A stretch of 64,000 nt of DNA from CAHJXG01 sp965277495 (lineage in GTDB: Bacteria; Pseudomonadota; Alphaproteobacteria; Acetobacterales; Acetobacteraceae). The position numbers and the translations under genes are program-made. The notes beneath the pieces were generated by a model. The model worked only from the letters and a program-made list of their open reading frames with translations, was not told where the DNA came from and searched no databases. Location: positions 2,356,001-2,420,000 of the forward strand of contig OZ255824.1 in the NCBI GenBank assembly GCA_965277495.1. Reading direction: 5' to 3'. Shown piece after piece: positions 25,975-33,830 of this stretch (position 1 is the stretch's first letter; the number at the start of each line of letters is the position of its first letter).

Positions 25975-26169
25975 TCAGCTTTGGCCGAGCTGGCTTTCAC
26001 GCACGACGCGCTCATGCCCGTCGCGGGCGTTCTTGATGCGGTATTGCAGGTCCCGGGTCTCGCTCGGCATCTGCCGCACCACGGTGTAGCTCCCCCGCGG
26101 CGCATTGCCATCGAATGCGCTGGGGGAGAACTCCACCTTTTGGCCGGAAGCGAACTTATGGGCTGCCAT
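25975..26169 (-). CDS. conserved small alphaproteobacterial protein
   Basis: The 64-residue product reads as a short beta-rich domain: KFASGQKVEFSPSAFDG, GSYTVVRQMPSETRDLQYRI, then ARDGHERVVRESQLGQ. Similar 60-70 residue proteins are widespread in alphaproteobacteria and unassigned. A ggagg ribosome site is placed before the ATG. A 6-bp hairpin (26187-26203 on the plus strand) lies between this gene and the upstream cold-shock gene. Confidence 0.75.
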   Translation of the reverse strand: MAAHKFASGQKVEFSPSAFDGNAPRGSYTVVRQMPSETRDLQYRIKNARDGHERVVRESQLGQS

Positions 26170-26218
26170 ACAGGTCGCCTCCGGCCGCCGCCATGGAGGC
26201 GGCTCTAGGGTTGAAAAA

Positions 26219-26425
26219 TTAACCGGCTTGCAGGTTGACCGCGGAGGTCTTGCCCTGCTGGCCGCGCTCGAGCTCGAAGCTGAGCTTCTGGCCCTCGTTC
26301 AACGAACCCATGCCGGCGCGCTCGACCGCGGAGATGTGCACGAACACATCCTTGCTGCCGTCATCCGGCTGAATGAAGCCAAAACCCTTTTGCGCGTTGA
26401 ACCACTTGACTGTTCCGACTGCCAT
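26219..26425 (-). CDS. cold-shock protein (CspA family)
   Basis: The 68-residue single cold-shock domain has RNP1 (KGFGFIQPDDG) and RNP2 (DVFVHISAVE), so it binds single-stranded RNA/DNA as a chaperone. The GTVKWFNAQKGF start is the family hallmark. A ggagag ribosome site is eight bases before the ATG. It is the first gene of a four-gene minus-strand run of small proteins. About 200 bases upstream hold no gene, which is typical of cold-shock genes with long leaders. Confidence 0.94.
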   Translation of the reverse strand: MAVGTVKWFNAQKGFGFIQPDDGSKDVFVHISAVERAGMGSLNEGQKLSFELERGQQGKTSAVNLQAG

Positions 26426-26627
26426 AACATGCTCTCCATAGCCACGGCGGCCCGCACGGTGCAGGCCGAATTACTTTTACATTAGGGAGCACCGGAGAAG
26501 CCGCGGACCTCAGAAAAACCGGGGTTCGACAGGCAAGGATCCAAAGACTGGCTGGCCCAACACGAAAAGCGCCAATCCCTACATGGGCCTCTGCTACGCC
26601 AAAGTAAAGCCGGGGGGCGGAATATGT

Positions 26628-28208
26628 TCAGATCGGCAGCGTTCCCTGTCCGGACCGGACCCGGCCATCCGCCACGGCGCCGGCCTCGCCGTCGCCAAAC
26701 CGCAGCCGCAGCCGCCCGCCCGGAACGATCCGCGCCGCCGCCGTGACCGCCTGCCCCTCCGCATCCAGCACGATCGCATAGCCGCGCGCCAGCACTGCTT
26801 GGACCGACACAGACTCGAGCCGTCCCGCCATGCCGGCCAGCCGCGCCCGCGACTCGCGCAGGCCGGCGTGCAACGGTGCGGGCGACAGCCGTCCCAGGAC
26901 AGCGCCGGCGCGCCCTTGCTGCCGCGTCGTTGCCTGACGCAACGCGCCGCCGAGCCGGGACGCCGCCAGCGCCACCGCGGCCCGGCGCGCTGCGGCGACA
27001 GCCTGCGGATTGGGCGTCCGCAGCTCCACCTGCACCAGCGCCGCCCGGCGTGCCCGCACCAGGTTCGGCAGCGCCAGCGCCAGGCGCAGGCTGCGCGCCT
27101 CGATCGCCTGACGCGCCACGCGCACCATGCCGGGCAGGTCCGGTATGCCGTGCTCCGCCCGTGCCAACGCAGCGCGGCGCGCGGCCAGCAGGTTCGGCAG
27201 CGCCATCGCAAGACGTTGCGTGCGGTCGTCCAGGCGCTGCCGCGCGCTGCCCAGGAGGTTCGGCAGGTCGGGCAAGCCGCGCTCGGCCCGGCCCAGCCGC
27301 AGCCGCCGCTCCTGCGTCATCCGGTGCAGCCCGGCGGACAGCCGCGCCGCCTCCTGCGCCACATTGGCCAGCAGCTCGGCGCGCATCGGCACCGCCAGCT
27401 CGGCCGCCGCGGTCGGCGTCGGCGCCCGGCGGTCGGCGGCAAGGTCGATCAACGTATGATCGGTCTCGTGCCCCACGGCGGAGATCAGAGGAATGCGGCA
27501 GGCGCAGGCGGCGCGGACCACGGCCTCGTCGTTGAAGGCCATCAGGTCCTCCAGGCTGCCGCCGCCGCGCGCGACGATCAGCACGTCGGGCCGCGGGATC
27601 GGGCCGCCGGGCGCGATCCGGTCGAAGCCGGCGATGGCGGCGGCGATGCGGGCGGCGGCGCCTTCGCCCTGGACCGGCACCGGCCAAACCAGGACGGGGC
27701 GAGGGAAGCGGCGCAGGATCGTGGTCTTGATGTCCTGCAGCACCGCGCCCTGGGCCGATGTCACCACGCCGATGACGCCGGGCAGCAACGGTATCCGGCG
27801 CTTGCGGTCCGCGTCGAACAGCCCCTCAGTTACCAGGCGGGCGCGCAGGGCCTCGATCCGGGCCAGCAACGCGCCGGCGCCGGCGTAGTCCATGCGCTCG
27901 ACGATCAGCTGATAGGAGCTGCGTTCGCCGTAGGACGACACGCGCCCGGTCGCGATGACCTCGACGCCGTTCTCCGGCACGAGGCCCAGGCGCGATACCG
28001 TGCCCTTCCAGACGACGCCGCTGATTTTGCCGCCCTCGTCCTTCAGCGAAAAATACATGTGGCCGGACGGGTAGCGCTTGAATTCGGTGATCTCGCCCCG
28101 CACGCGGACGCGGCCGAACGCGTCCTCCAGCGTGCGTTTCACCGCGCCGGAGATCTCCGACACGGTATATTCCGGGATGTTGCTGGAAGCGGCCTTCAAA
28201 TCGTCCAT
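26628..28208 (-). CDS. xseA: exodeoxyribonuclease VII large subunit
   Basis: The 526-residue subunit degrades single-stranded DNA with XseB. An OB-fold leads (EYTVSEISGAVKRTLEDAFG, GHMYFSLKDEGG). The catalytic domain has GVVTSAQGAVLQDI, VARGGGSLEDLMAFNDE and SAVGHETDHTLIDLAADRRA. It is longer than the roughly 450-residue enterobacterial form because of the C-terminal coiled region, which contains near-repeats of about 43 residues (307-348 and 350-391, then a partial third copy). It is divergent from purD across 47 bases. No xseB is in the window. Confidence 0.95.
   Translation of the reverse strand: MDDLKAASSNIPEYTVSEISGAVKRTLEDAFGRVRVRGEITEFKRYPSGHMYFSLKDEGGKISGVVWKGTVSRLGLVPENGVEVIATGRVSSYGERSSYQLIVERMDYAGAGALLARIEALRARLVTEGLFDADRKRRIPLLPGVIGVVTSAQGAVLQDIKTTILRRFPRPVLVWPVPVQGEGAAARIAAAIAGFDRIAPGGPIPRPDVLIVARGGGSLEDLMAFNDEAVVRAACACRIPLISAVGHETDHTLIDLAADRRAPTPTAAAELAVPMRAELLANVAQEAARLSAGLHRMTQERRLRLGRAERGLPDLPNLLGSARQRLDDRTQRLAMALPNLLAARRAALARAEHGIPDLPGMVRVARQAIEARSLRLALALPNLVRARRAALVQVELRTPNPQAVAAARRAAVALAASRLGGALRQATTRQQGRAGAVLGRLSPAPLHAGLRESRARLAGMAGRLESVSVQAVLARGYAIVLDAEGQAVTAAARIVPGGRLRLRFGDGEAGAVADGRVRSGQGTLPI
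27036..27290 (-). repeat. in-frame tandem repeat in xseA, unit about 129 bases
   Basis: Residues 307-348 (RAERGLPDLPNLLGSARQRL...) and 350-391 (RAEHGIPDLPGMVRVARQAI...) align without gaps and share the end pattern ALPNL-x-x-ARRAAL. A weaker third copy starts near residue 394 (QVELRTPNPQAVAAARRAAV). The repeat unit is 43 residues. It lies in the coiled-coil part that binds XseB subunits. Confidence 0.75.
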
Positions 28209-28222
28209 CCGCCGAACCTATG

Positions 28223-28237
28223 CTACAGGCGCTGTAG
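28223..28237. promoter_or_regulatory. inverted repeat between xseA and purD
   Basis: CTACAG-GCG-CTGTAG is a perfect 6-bp inverted repeat in the 47-base gap between the divergent xseA and purD starts. It could be an operator for either gene. No known consensus is matched. Confidence 0.3.
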
Positions 28238-28255
28238 TTTGAAGCGGGGGCCAGG

Positions 28256-29509
28256 ATGCGGGTGCTAGTTATCGGCTCGGGCGGTCGGGAGCATGCGCTG
28301 GCCTGGGCGCTGTCGGCGTCGCCGTTGCTGACCAAGCTGTGGGTTGCGCCGGGCAACCCGGGCACGGCGCTGGTGGCGGAGAACGTGGGCATCGCCGCCC
28401 TGCACACCGAGCGGCTGGTGCAGTTCGCCCGCGAGAACGAGGTCGATCTGGTGGTGCCGGGTCCGGAGGGGCCGCTGGTCGCGGGATTGACCGACGCCCT
28501 GGCGCAGGCCGGCATACGCTGCATTGGCCCGACCGCCGCGGCGGCGCAGCTCGAGGGCAGCAAGGCCTTCGCCAAGCAGATGTGCGACGACGCCGGCATC
28601 CCGACCGCGCTGTGGGAGCGGTTCACCGATGCGGACGAGGCGTGTGCCTTCATTCGCCGCCGGGGCGCGCCGGTCGTGGTGAAGGCCGACGGCTTGGCGG
28701 CGGGCAAGGGCGTCGTCGTGGCCGCCACGGTCGAGGACGCCGAGGCGGCGGTCGGGATGATGATGCGCGGCCGCTCGTTCGGCGACAGCGGGGCGACCGT
28801 GGTGATCGAGGAATGCCTGGCCGGCGAGGAAGTCAGCCTGTTCGCGCTATGCGACGGCGCCGATGCGGTGTTCTTGGGGGCGGCGCAGGACTACAAGCGG
28901 GCCGGCGATGGCGACACGGGGCCGAATACCGGCGGCATGGGCGCGCTGGCTCCGGTGCCGGGGTTCGATCCCGCCCCGGCGATGGACGGATTCATCCGCC
29001 CGGCCCTGGCCGAGATGGCCCGGCGCGGCACGCCGTTCCGCGGCATCCTGTTCGCCGGGCTGATGCTGACGGCGGATGGCGCCAAGCTGATCGAATACAA
29101 TGTCCGCTTTGGCGACCCGGAATGCCAGGCGCTGCTGCCCCTGCTGCGCAGCGACCTGCTGCCGGGGCTGTTGGCGGCCTGCGACGGCGAGCTTGGGGGT
29201 TTCGATTTGCGCTGGCGGGATGGCGCTTCGGTCGCGGTGGTGATGGCTGCGCCGGGGTATCCGGGTGCGCCTGAACTCGGCTCCGACGTTGGCGACCTCA
29301 GCGCGGCGGCTGCTGTCCCCGGCGCGCTGGTGTTCCAGGCGGGCACGCGGTTTGACGGCGGGCACTTATTGGCCGATGGCGGCCGGGTGCTGACGATTTG
29401 CGGCACCGGGGCCGATCTGGTGGCGGCGCGGGCGGCGGCGTACCAGGCCGTTGGATTGGTGCCTTGGGCCACGGGCGCCTATCGACGGGATGTTGGCGTG
29501 CGTCCGTAA
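28256..29509 (+). CDS. purD: phosphoribosylamine-glycine ligase
   Basis: The 417-residue ATP-grasp enzyme makes glycinamide ribonucleotide, the second step of purine synthesis. Signatures are MRVLVIGSGGREHALAWALS at the start, VVPGPEGPLVAGL, VKADGLAAGKGVVVA, EEVSLFALCDGADAV, DTGPNTGGMGALAPVPG and EYNVRFGDPECQ. Length is normal. It stands alone and is divergent from xseA. Confidence 0.97.
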   Translation: MRVLVIGSGGREHALAWALSASPLLTKLWVAPGNPGTALVAENVGIAALHTERLVQFARENEVDLVVPGPEGPLVAGLTDALAQAGIRCIGPTAAAAQLEGSKAFAKQMCDDAGIPTALWERFTDADEACAFIRRRGAPVVVKADGLAAGKGVVVAATVEDAEAAVGMMMRGRSFGDSGATVVIEECLAGEEVSLFALCDGADAVFLGAAQDYKRAGDGDTGPNTGGMGALAPVPGFDPAPAMDGFIRPALAEMARRGTPFRGILFAGLMLTADGAKLIEYNVRFGDPECQALLPLLRSDLLPGLLAACDGELGGFDLRWRDGASVAVVMAAPGYPGAPELGSDVGDLSAAAAVPGALVFQAGTRFDGGHLLADGGRVLTICGTGADLVAARAAAYQAVGLVPWATGAYRRDVGVRP

Positions 29510-29553
29510 GCTGCCGGTGGCGGGTAGCGGCGAATGAACGGGCTCCTTGTAGG

Positions 29554-29566
29554 GCAGGCATCCTGC
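29554..29566 (+). promoter_or_regulatory. inverted repeat upstream of the VapBC45-like pair
   Basis: GCAGG-CAT-CCTGC is a 5-bp inverted repeat with a 3-base spacer, ending 17 bases before the antitoxin start. Toxin-antitoxin operons are usually self-repressed, so this is a candidate operator. Evidence is position and symmetry only. Confidence 0.3.
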
Positions 29567-29583
29567 GGCGTAGATTCATCGGC

Positions 29584-30312
29584 ATGAACGCGTCGGCAGC
29601 ATCTCGGGAGGCCATCTATCCGCTATCTTACGCAGCAAGGCTTGCCGGCCTAGACTCGACCACGGCTCGGCGTTGGATACGGGGCTATCAGTACAAGCAT
29701 AAAGGCGAGTTCAGGCAGTCCGCGCCTGTCCTTCACCTTCATGTTCCAAATTCAAGGTTGGATGGGAACCTAAACTTTGAGGAACTGCTTACGCTGCGGT
29801 TGGTGAGGGCGTTCCGCGAGGATGGGCATCTCGGACTCCGCACCATCAAGGCCGCTGCACAGGTTGCGGCGACAAGATATGGAGTTGGAAATCCATTCGT
29901 GACCAAGAAATTCTACTCGGACGGACGTAAGATCTTTCTCGAATTGCAGGCTCATCATGCGATTCGGGGTCACGAACGAGTAATGGTTGAGGCACTAACT
30001 GGACAGCAACAATTTACCGAGGTTGTCGAGCCATCGCTTTTCCGCAATATAGTGTTCATAGGCGATACGCCGGCAGAGTGGCGCCCCGAGGGCAAGGAGC
30101 GTTCTGTCGTCATCAGGCCCGATCGTGCATTTGGGGCGCCTCATATCGACGGCACCGGCATTCGGACCGACGTGCTCGCGGATGCAGTTCGCGCAGAAGG
30201 CGGCGATGAGAATGCGATCGCGGCCGTTGCGTCGTGGTTCGGAGTCACGGAAATGCAGGTGAGGGACGCTGTAGCGGCCGAGGTCGAATGGCAGTCACCT
30301 CGGACAAGTTGA
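29584..30312 (+). CDS. VapB45-like antitoxin with DUF433 C-terminus
   Basis: The 242-residue protein has an N-terminal MerR-like helix-turn-helix (YPLSYAARLAGLDSTTARRW), a middle with NFEELLTLRLVRAFREDGHL and FVTKKFYSDGRKIFLEL, and a DUF433-type C-terminus (APHIDGTGIRTDVLADAVRA, then AVASWFGVTEMQVRDAV). This layout and length match the VapB45 group of antitoxins. It overlaps the next gene by 25 bases. Codon use is visibly less GC-rich than in purD, which suggests horizontal transfer. Calling it VapB45-like rests on remembered family architecture. Confidence 0.78.
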   Translation: MNASAASREAIYPLSYAARLAGLDSTTARRWIRGYQYKHKGEFRQSAPVLHLHVPNSRLDGNLNFEELLTLRLVRAFREDGHLGLRTIKAAAQVAATRYGVGNPFVTKKFYSDGRKIFLELQAHHAIRGHERVMVEALTGQQQFTEVVEPSLFRNIVFIGDTPAEWRPEGKERSVVIRPDRAFGAPHIDGTGIRTDVLADAVRAEGGDENAIAAVASWFGVTEMQVRDAVAAEVEWQSPRTS

Positions 30313-30740
30313 TCTTTGCTTTCGATGAAAATTGTGCCGGATTGCTGAAAGTCTTCCTTGCCGCACGGTCTCATCCTACCAGCCAGCTCACCGATCTACC
30401 GTCAATCGGCATCCCAAACGGCACATTGGACCCCGAATTGATCAAGAGCCTCGGCCAGAAAGGCCGGTTCGCTTTGATCGTTCGGGATGGCCGCATGCTC
30501 GAACCGATCCTCCAACGCCAGGCATGGAAGGAGACAAACGTCACCCTGTTCATGCTCTCGGCACGCTGGGGTCAGCTTCCGCTTTTCGAATTATCCAGAC
30601 GTATCCTGTTCCTATGGCCGGCTTTGGTCGCTCATGCCACTGCTGGAGGACAGGGGGGTGCCTGGCGCGTCAACGCCACAATCCCTCTTCCGGGCGCAAA
30701 TGCCTTTCGTTTGGTAACGGGCCGCCATGCCGGGATTTAG
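30288..30740 (+). CDS. VapC45-like PIN-like toxin
   Basis: The 150-residue protein starts with a PIN-like beta-strand and acidic cluster (KLIFAFDENCAGLLKVFLAA, Asp13 and Glu14) and has a second acidic site in FALIVRDGRMLEPILQRQAW. This resembles the DUF5615/VapC45 PIN-like ribonucleases paired with DUF433 antitoxins. The ATG lies inside the end of the antitoxin gene (25-base overlap), so translation is coupled. The fold assignment is moderately sure. RNase activity is inferred from family. Confidence 0.7.
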   Translation: MAVTSDKLIFAFDENCAGLLKVFLAARSHPTSQLTDLPSIGIPNGTLDPELIKSLGQKGRFALIVRDGRMLEPILQRQAWKETNVTLFMLSARWGQLPLFELSRRILFLWPALVAHATAGGQGGAWRVNATIPLPGANAFRLVTGRHAGI

Positions 30741-30777
30741 CGAGGCAACCTAACGGCCAAACGTGAGTTCGCTCCGC

Positions 30778-31221
30778 CTAACCCCGCAACCCCCGAAAAA
30801 ACGCCCGCAGCAGCGCGCCACATTCAGTCTCCCGCACCCCCCCCACCACCTCCGGACGATGCAGGCACCCCGGCGCGTCGAACACCCGTGGCCCATGCTC
30901 CACCCCGCCGCCCTTCGGGTCATACGCGCCGAACACCAAGCGCCGGATGCGGAAATGCACCAAGGCGGCGGCGCACATCGGGCAGGGCTCCAGCGTCGCC
31001 ACCAAATCGCAGCCAACCAGCCGCGGCGTGCCCAACCGCCGCGCTGCCGACCGCAGCGCCAGCATCTCGGCATGCGCGCTCGCGTCCCTATCCGCCTCCA
31101 CCTGGTTGCCGGCGCGCGCCAGCACCGCCCCATCGGGTCCGAGCACCACGGCGCCGACCGGCACCTCGTTGCGCGATGCCGCCGCACGCGCTTCCGCGAG
31201 GGCCTGGTCCATAGGGGTCAT
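30778..31221 (-). CDS. tadA: tRNA-specific adenosine deaminase
   Basis: The 147-residue zinc deaminase converts A34 to inosine in tRNA-Arg. Zinc and catalytic residues are in DASAHAEMLALRSA (His-Ala-Glu) and LEPCPMCAAALVHFRI (Cys-x2-Cys). The substrate-loop region FGAYDPKGGGVEH and the C-terminal ECGALLRAFFRGLRG fit the family. The gene faces the class I amidotransferase gene across 45 bases. Confidence 0.92.
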   Translation of the reverse strand: MTPMDQALAEARAAASRNEVPVGAVVLGPDGAVLARAGNQVEADRDASAHAEMLALRSAARRLGTPRLVGCDLVATLEPCPMCAAALVHFRIRRLVFGAYDPKGGGVEHGPRVFDAPGCLHRPEVVGGVRETECGALLRAFFRGLRG

Positions 31222-31266
31222 CCGGCCTGCTTGCTCCCGATCCCCATGCGGGTCTAGTCACCCGGC

Positions 31267-31989
31267 ATGACCGCACGCATCAGACCCCTCATCGGCATCA
31301 CCCTGGATGCGGAGCAGCCGGGCGGCTATTCGAAATATCCCTGGTATGCCCTGCGCGCCAACTACACCCAGGCGATCGCCGGCAGCGGTGGCCTCCCGGT
31401 GGCGCTGCCGCACGACCCGGGCCTTGCCGCCGCCTACCTCGACCGCATCGACGCCCTGGTCGTCACCGGCGGCGCATTCGATGTCGACCCCGCGCTCTAT
31501 GGCGACAGCGAACGGCACGCGACCGTCACGCTGAAGGAGACCCGCACCGCGTCCGAACTGGCCCTGGTGCGCGGCGCGCTGGCCCGCGACATGCCGGTGC
31601 TCGGCATCTGCGGCGGCGAGCAATTGCTGATCGTGGCGCTGGGCGGATCGCTCGTGCAGCACATCCCGGACAGCGTGCCCGATGCGCTGGAGCACGAGCA
31701 GCCCAACCCGCGCAATGAGGCCGGCCATACCGTCGAGATCGTGCCCGGCACGTTGCTGCACCGGGTCGTCGGCGCAACGGCCATGCAGGTGAACTCCGCC
31801 CACCATCAGGCGGTCCGGGACGCCGGGCGCTGGGCCACGGTCAACGCCATCGCCCCGGACGGCGTGATCGAGGGGGTCGAGGACGCGCGCTACGGCTTCT
31901 GCCTCGGCGTGCAGTGGCATCCGGAGTTCCTGATCGACCCCGGCGACAAGCGCATCTTCGGCGCCCTGGTCGCGGCCGCCGGGGGATGA
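31267..31989 (+). CDS. class I glutamine amidotransferase-like hydrolase (PuuD family)
   Basis: The 240-residue protein is of the gamma-glutamyl-gamma-aminobutyrate hydrolase family. The nucleophile elbow is MPVLGICGGEQLLIVALGG and the His-x-Glu pair is in GVQWHPEFLIDPGDK. RPLIGITLDAEQ at the start and LVVTGGAFDVDPALYG are typical. The substrate may be a gamma-glutamyl compound, but is not proven. The stop overlaps the rluB-type start (ATGA). Confidence 0.88.
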   Translation: MTARIRPLIGITLDAEQPGGYSKYPWYALRANYTQAIAGSGGLPVALPHDPGLAAAYLDRIDALVVTGGAFDVDPALYGDSERHATVTLKETRTASELALVRGALARDMPVLGICGGEQLLIVALGGSLVQHIPDSVPDALEHEQPNPRNEAGHTVEIVPGTLLHRVVGATAMQVNSAHHQAVRDAGRWATVNAIAPDGVIEGVEDARYGFCLGVQWHPEFLIDPGDKRIFGALVAAAGG

Positions 31990-32768
31990 CCAATGAGGGC
32001 GCGGCGGAGGCGGAGGCGGGCCGCGGCGAGCGCATCGCCAAGTGGCTCGCCCGTGCCGGCATCGCCAGCCGCCGGGATGCGGAGAAGCTGGTGGCCGACG
32101 GCGTCGTCGCGGTGAACGGGGCGGTGGTGACGCATCCCGCCACCTTCATCGGCCCCGGCGACATCGTGCAGGTGCGCGGCGCAGTGGTCGACGCGCCCGA
32201 CCGCACCCGGCTATGGCGCTATCACAAGCCCGAGGGCCTGGTGACGACCCATCGCGACCCGCAGGGCCGGCCCACCGTGTTCGACAAGCTGCCGCCCGGC
32301 CTGCCCCGTGTCGTGAGCGTCGGCAGGCTGGACCTGAACAGCGAGGGCCTGCTGCTGCTCACCAACGACGGCGCGCTGGCCCGGCGGCTGGAACTGCCGG
32401 CCAATGGCTGGACCCGGCGCTACCGCGTCCGCGTTTATGGCGCAATCGACAACAAGGCGCTGGGCAGCCTGGTCCGCGGCGTCGTGGTAGAGGGCGTGCG
32501 CTATGGCCCGATCGAGGCGCTGCTCGATGCCCGCACCGGAACCAATAGCTGGCTGAGCATCGCGCTGAAGGAGGGCCGCAACCGCGAGGTGCGCAAGGTG
32601 ATGGCGCATTTGGGCCTGCAGGTCACCCGGCTGATCCGCGTCGCCTACGGCCCGTTCCAGCTCGGCAACCTCGAACGCGGCGCGGTGGACGAGATCACCG
32701 GCAAGGTGCTGCGCGAACAACTTTCGGAGGTGGGGCCGGCCGAGCCGCCGAAGCAGGGCCGGGCCTGA
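31986..32768 (+). CDS. RsuA/RluB-type pseudouridine synthase
   Basis: The 260-residue protein has an S4 RNA-binding domain (ERIAKWLARAGIASRRDAEK) and the catalytic domain with the Asp in VSVGRLDLNSEGLLLLTNDG, then ELPANGWTRRYRVRVYG and LKEGRNREVRKVMAHLGL. It most likely modifies 23S rRNA as RluB does. RsuA or RluE-like specificity cannot be excluded. It overlaps the amidotransferase stop and is followed three bases later by rsmD. Confidence 0.9.
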   Translation: MTNEGAAEAEAGRGERIAKWLARAGIASRRDAEKLVADGVVAVNGAVVTHPATFIGPGDIVQVRGAVVDAPDRTRLWRYHKPEGLVTTHRDPQGRPTVFDKLPPGLPRVVSVGRLDLNSEGLLLLTNDGALARRLELPANGWTRRYRVRVYGAIDNKALGSLVRGVVVEGVRYGPIEALLDARTGTNSWLSIALKEGRNREVRKVMAHLGLQVTRLIRVAYGPFQLGNLERGAVDEITGKVLREQLSEVGPAEPPKQGRA

Positions 32769-32771
32769 CCC

Positions 32772-33314
32772 GTGCGCATCATCGCCGGCGCTTGGCGCGG
32801 CCGTGCATTGGCAGCGCCGCCGGGCGATGCGACGCGCCCGACCGCCGACCGGGTGCGGCAGGCGCTGTTCGACCGGCTGATGCACGCGCCTTGGGCCGGG
32901 CGGGCCATGATCGATGGCGTCGGGGTGCTGGATGCCTTCGCGGGCACCGGCGCATTGGGGCTCGAGGCGCTGTCCCGCGGGGCCGGCCATGCCACGTTCA
33001 TCGAGAATGGCCGCGCGGCGCTGGGCGCACTCCGTGCCAACGTCGCGGCTTGCCGGGCCGAGGCGCGGTGCACGGTTCTGGCGGCCGACGCGCGCCGCCC
33101 GCCGCCGGGGCAGGCCTGCGGGCTGGTGTTCCTCGATCCGCCTTATGGCCAGGAGTTGGTCGCCCCGGCGCTCCTTGGCCTGCGCTCCGCCGGGTGGGTC
33201 GCGCCGGATGCCCTGATCGTAGCCGAAATCGGCCGGGCCGACGCGCTGCCATGCCCGGACCCGGTGGACGACCGTGTTCAAGGCGCAGCCCGTGTGGTGG
33301 TTTGGCGCGCGTGA
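32772..33314 (+). CDS. rsmD: 16S rRNA (guanine966-N2)-methyltransferase
   Basis: The 180-residue methyltransferase starts at GTG 32772 with MRIIAGAWRGRAL, the RsmD hallmark, followed by RPTADRVRQALFDRL. Motif I is VLDAFAGTGALGLEALSRGA and the catalytic motif is LVFLDPPYGQEL. It lies three bases after the pseudouridine synthase gene, so two rRNA modification enzymes are expressed together. Confidence 0.94.
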   Translation: MRIIAGAWRGRALAAPPGDATRPTADRVRQALFDRLMHAPWAGRAMIDGVGVLDAFAGTGALGLEALSRGAGHATFIENGRAALGALRANVAACRAEARCTVLAADARRPPPGQACGLVFLDPPYGQELVAPALLGLRSAGWVAPDALIVAEIGRADALPCPDPVDDRVQGAARVVVWRA

Positions 33315-33342
33315 CCCAGGGATTTCGGCCTGATGGCGACAT

Positions 33343-33825
33343 TCAGTCGGAAGGAGTGGCTCCGGCAGCTTCCAAAGAATGCCTGATCTCCTGCAAGTCG
33401 TCCTTGATCTGCACCAGCCGTTCGACCGATAGGCCCATGGCCTCGGCAATCGTGCAGGGCACATGCAGCGCCCGTGTCCGCAAGTTGCGCCCGGTCTCGG
33501 TCAGCTCGGTGCGGACCAGGCGCTCGTCCACCGTGTCGCGGGTGCGGCGCACCAGGCCGGCCTGCTCCATCCGCTTCAGCATGGGCGTGAGGGTGCCGGA
33601 GTTGAGATGCAACTGCTCGCCGAGGGCACGCACCGAAAGGCCGTCCTGCTGCCACAGCACCAGCATGACGAGGTATTGCGGATAGGTCAGCCGCAACCCG
33701 GCGAGGATCGGGGCATAGGCCTTGCCGAGCGCCAGGGTCGCCGAATACAGCGCGAAGCAAAGCTGCGCCTCGAGGCCAAGGTTGTCGTTCTCTGCCTGAG
33801 GCCGTTTCCGCGCTGTTGCCGCCAT
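33343..33825 (-). CDS. ohrR: OhrR-like MarR family peroxide sensor
   Basis: The 160-residue regulator has the OhrR signature LCFALYSATLALGKAYAPIL with reactive Cys23, then LTYPQYLVMLVLWQQDGLSV, and a winged helix with LNSGTLTPMLKRMEQAGLV and the wing arginine in DERLVRTEL. A second Cys at 124 (HVPCTIAEAM) fits the two-Cys type, which forms an intersubunit disulfide on organic hydroperoxide stress. ATG 33825 is favoured over a start 48 bases upstream. No ohr gene is nearby. It lies five bases after the molybdopterin oxidoreductase gene end. Confidence 0.86.
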   Translation of the reverse strand: MAATARKRPQAENDNLGLEAQLCFALYSATLALGKAYAPILAGLRLTYPQYLVMLVLWQQDGLSVRALGEQLHLNSGTLTPMLKRMEQAGLVRRTRDTVDERLVRTELTETGRNLRTRALHVPCTIAEAMGLSVERLVQIKDDLQEIRHSLEAAGATPSD

Positions 33826-33830
33826 GCCAC

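Noticed and set aside
26187..26203. Hairpin after the cold-shock gene as a terminator
   Set aside because: The stem is not followed by a T-run in the minus direction, and it sits just before the ribosome site of the next gene.
26426..26627. A riboswitch or long thermosensor in the cold-shock gene leader
   Set aside because: The region is gene-free, but I could not identify a conserved structured motif by eye.
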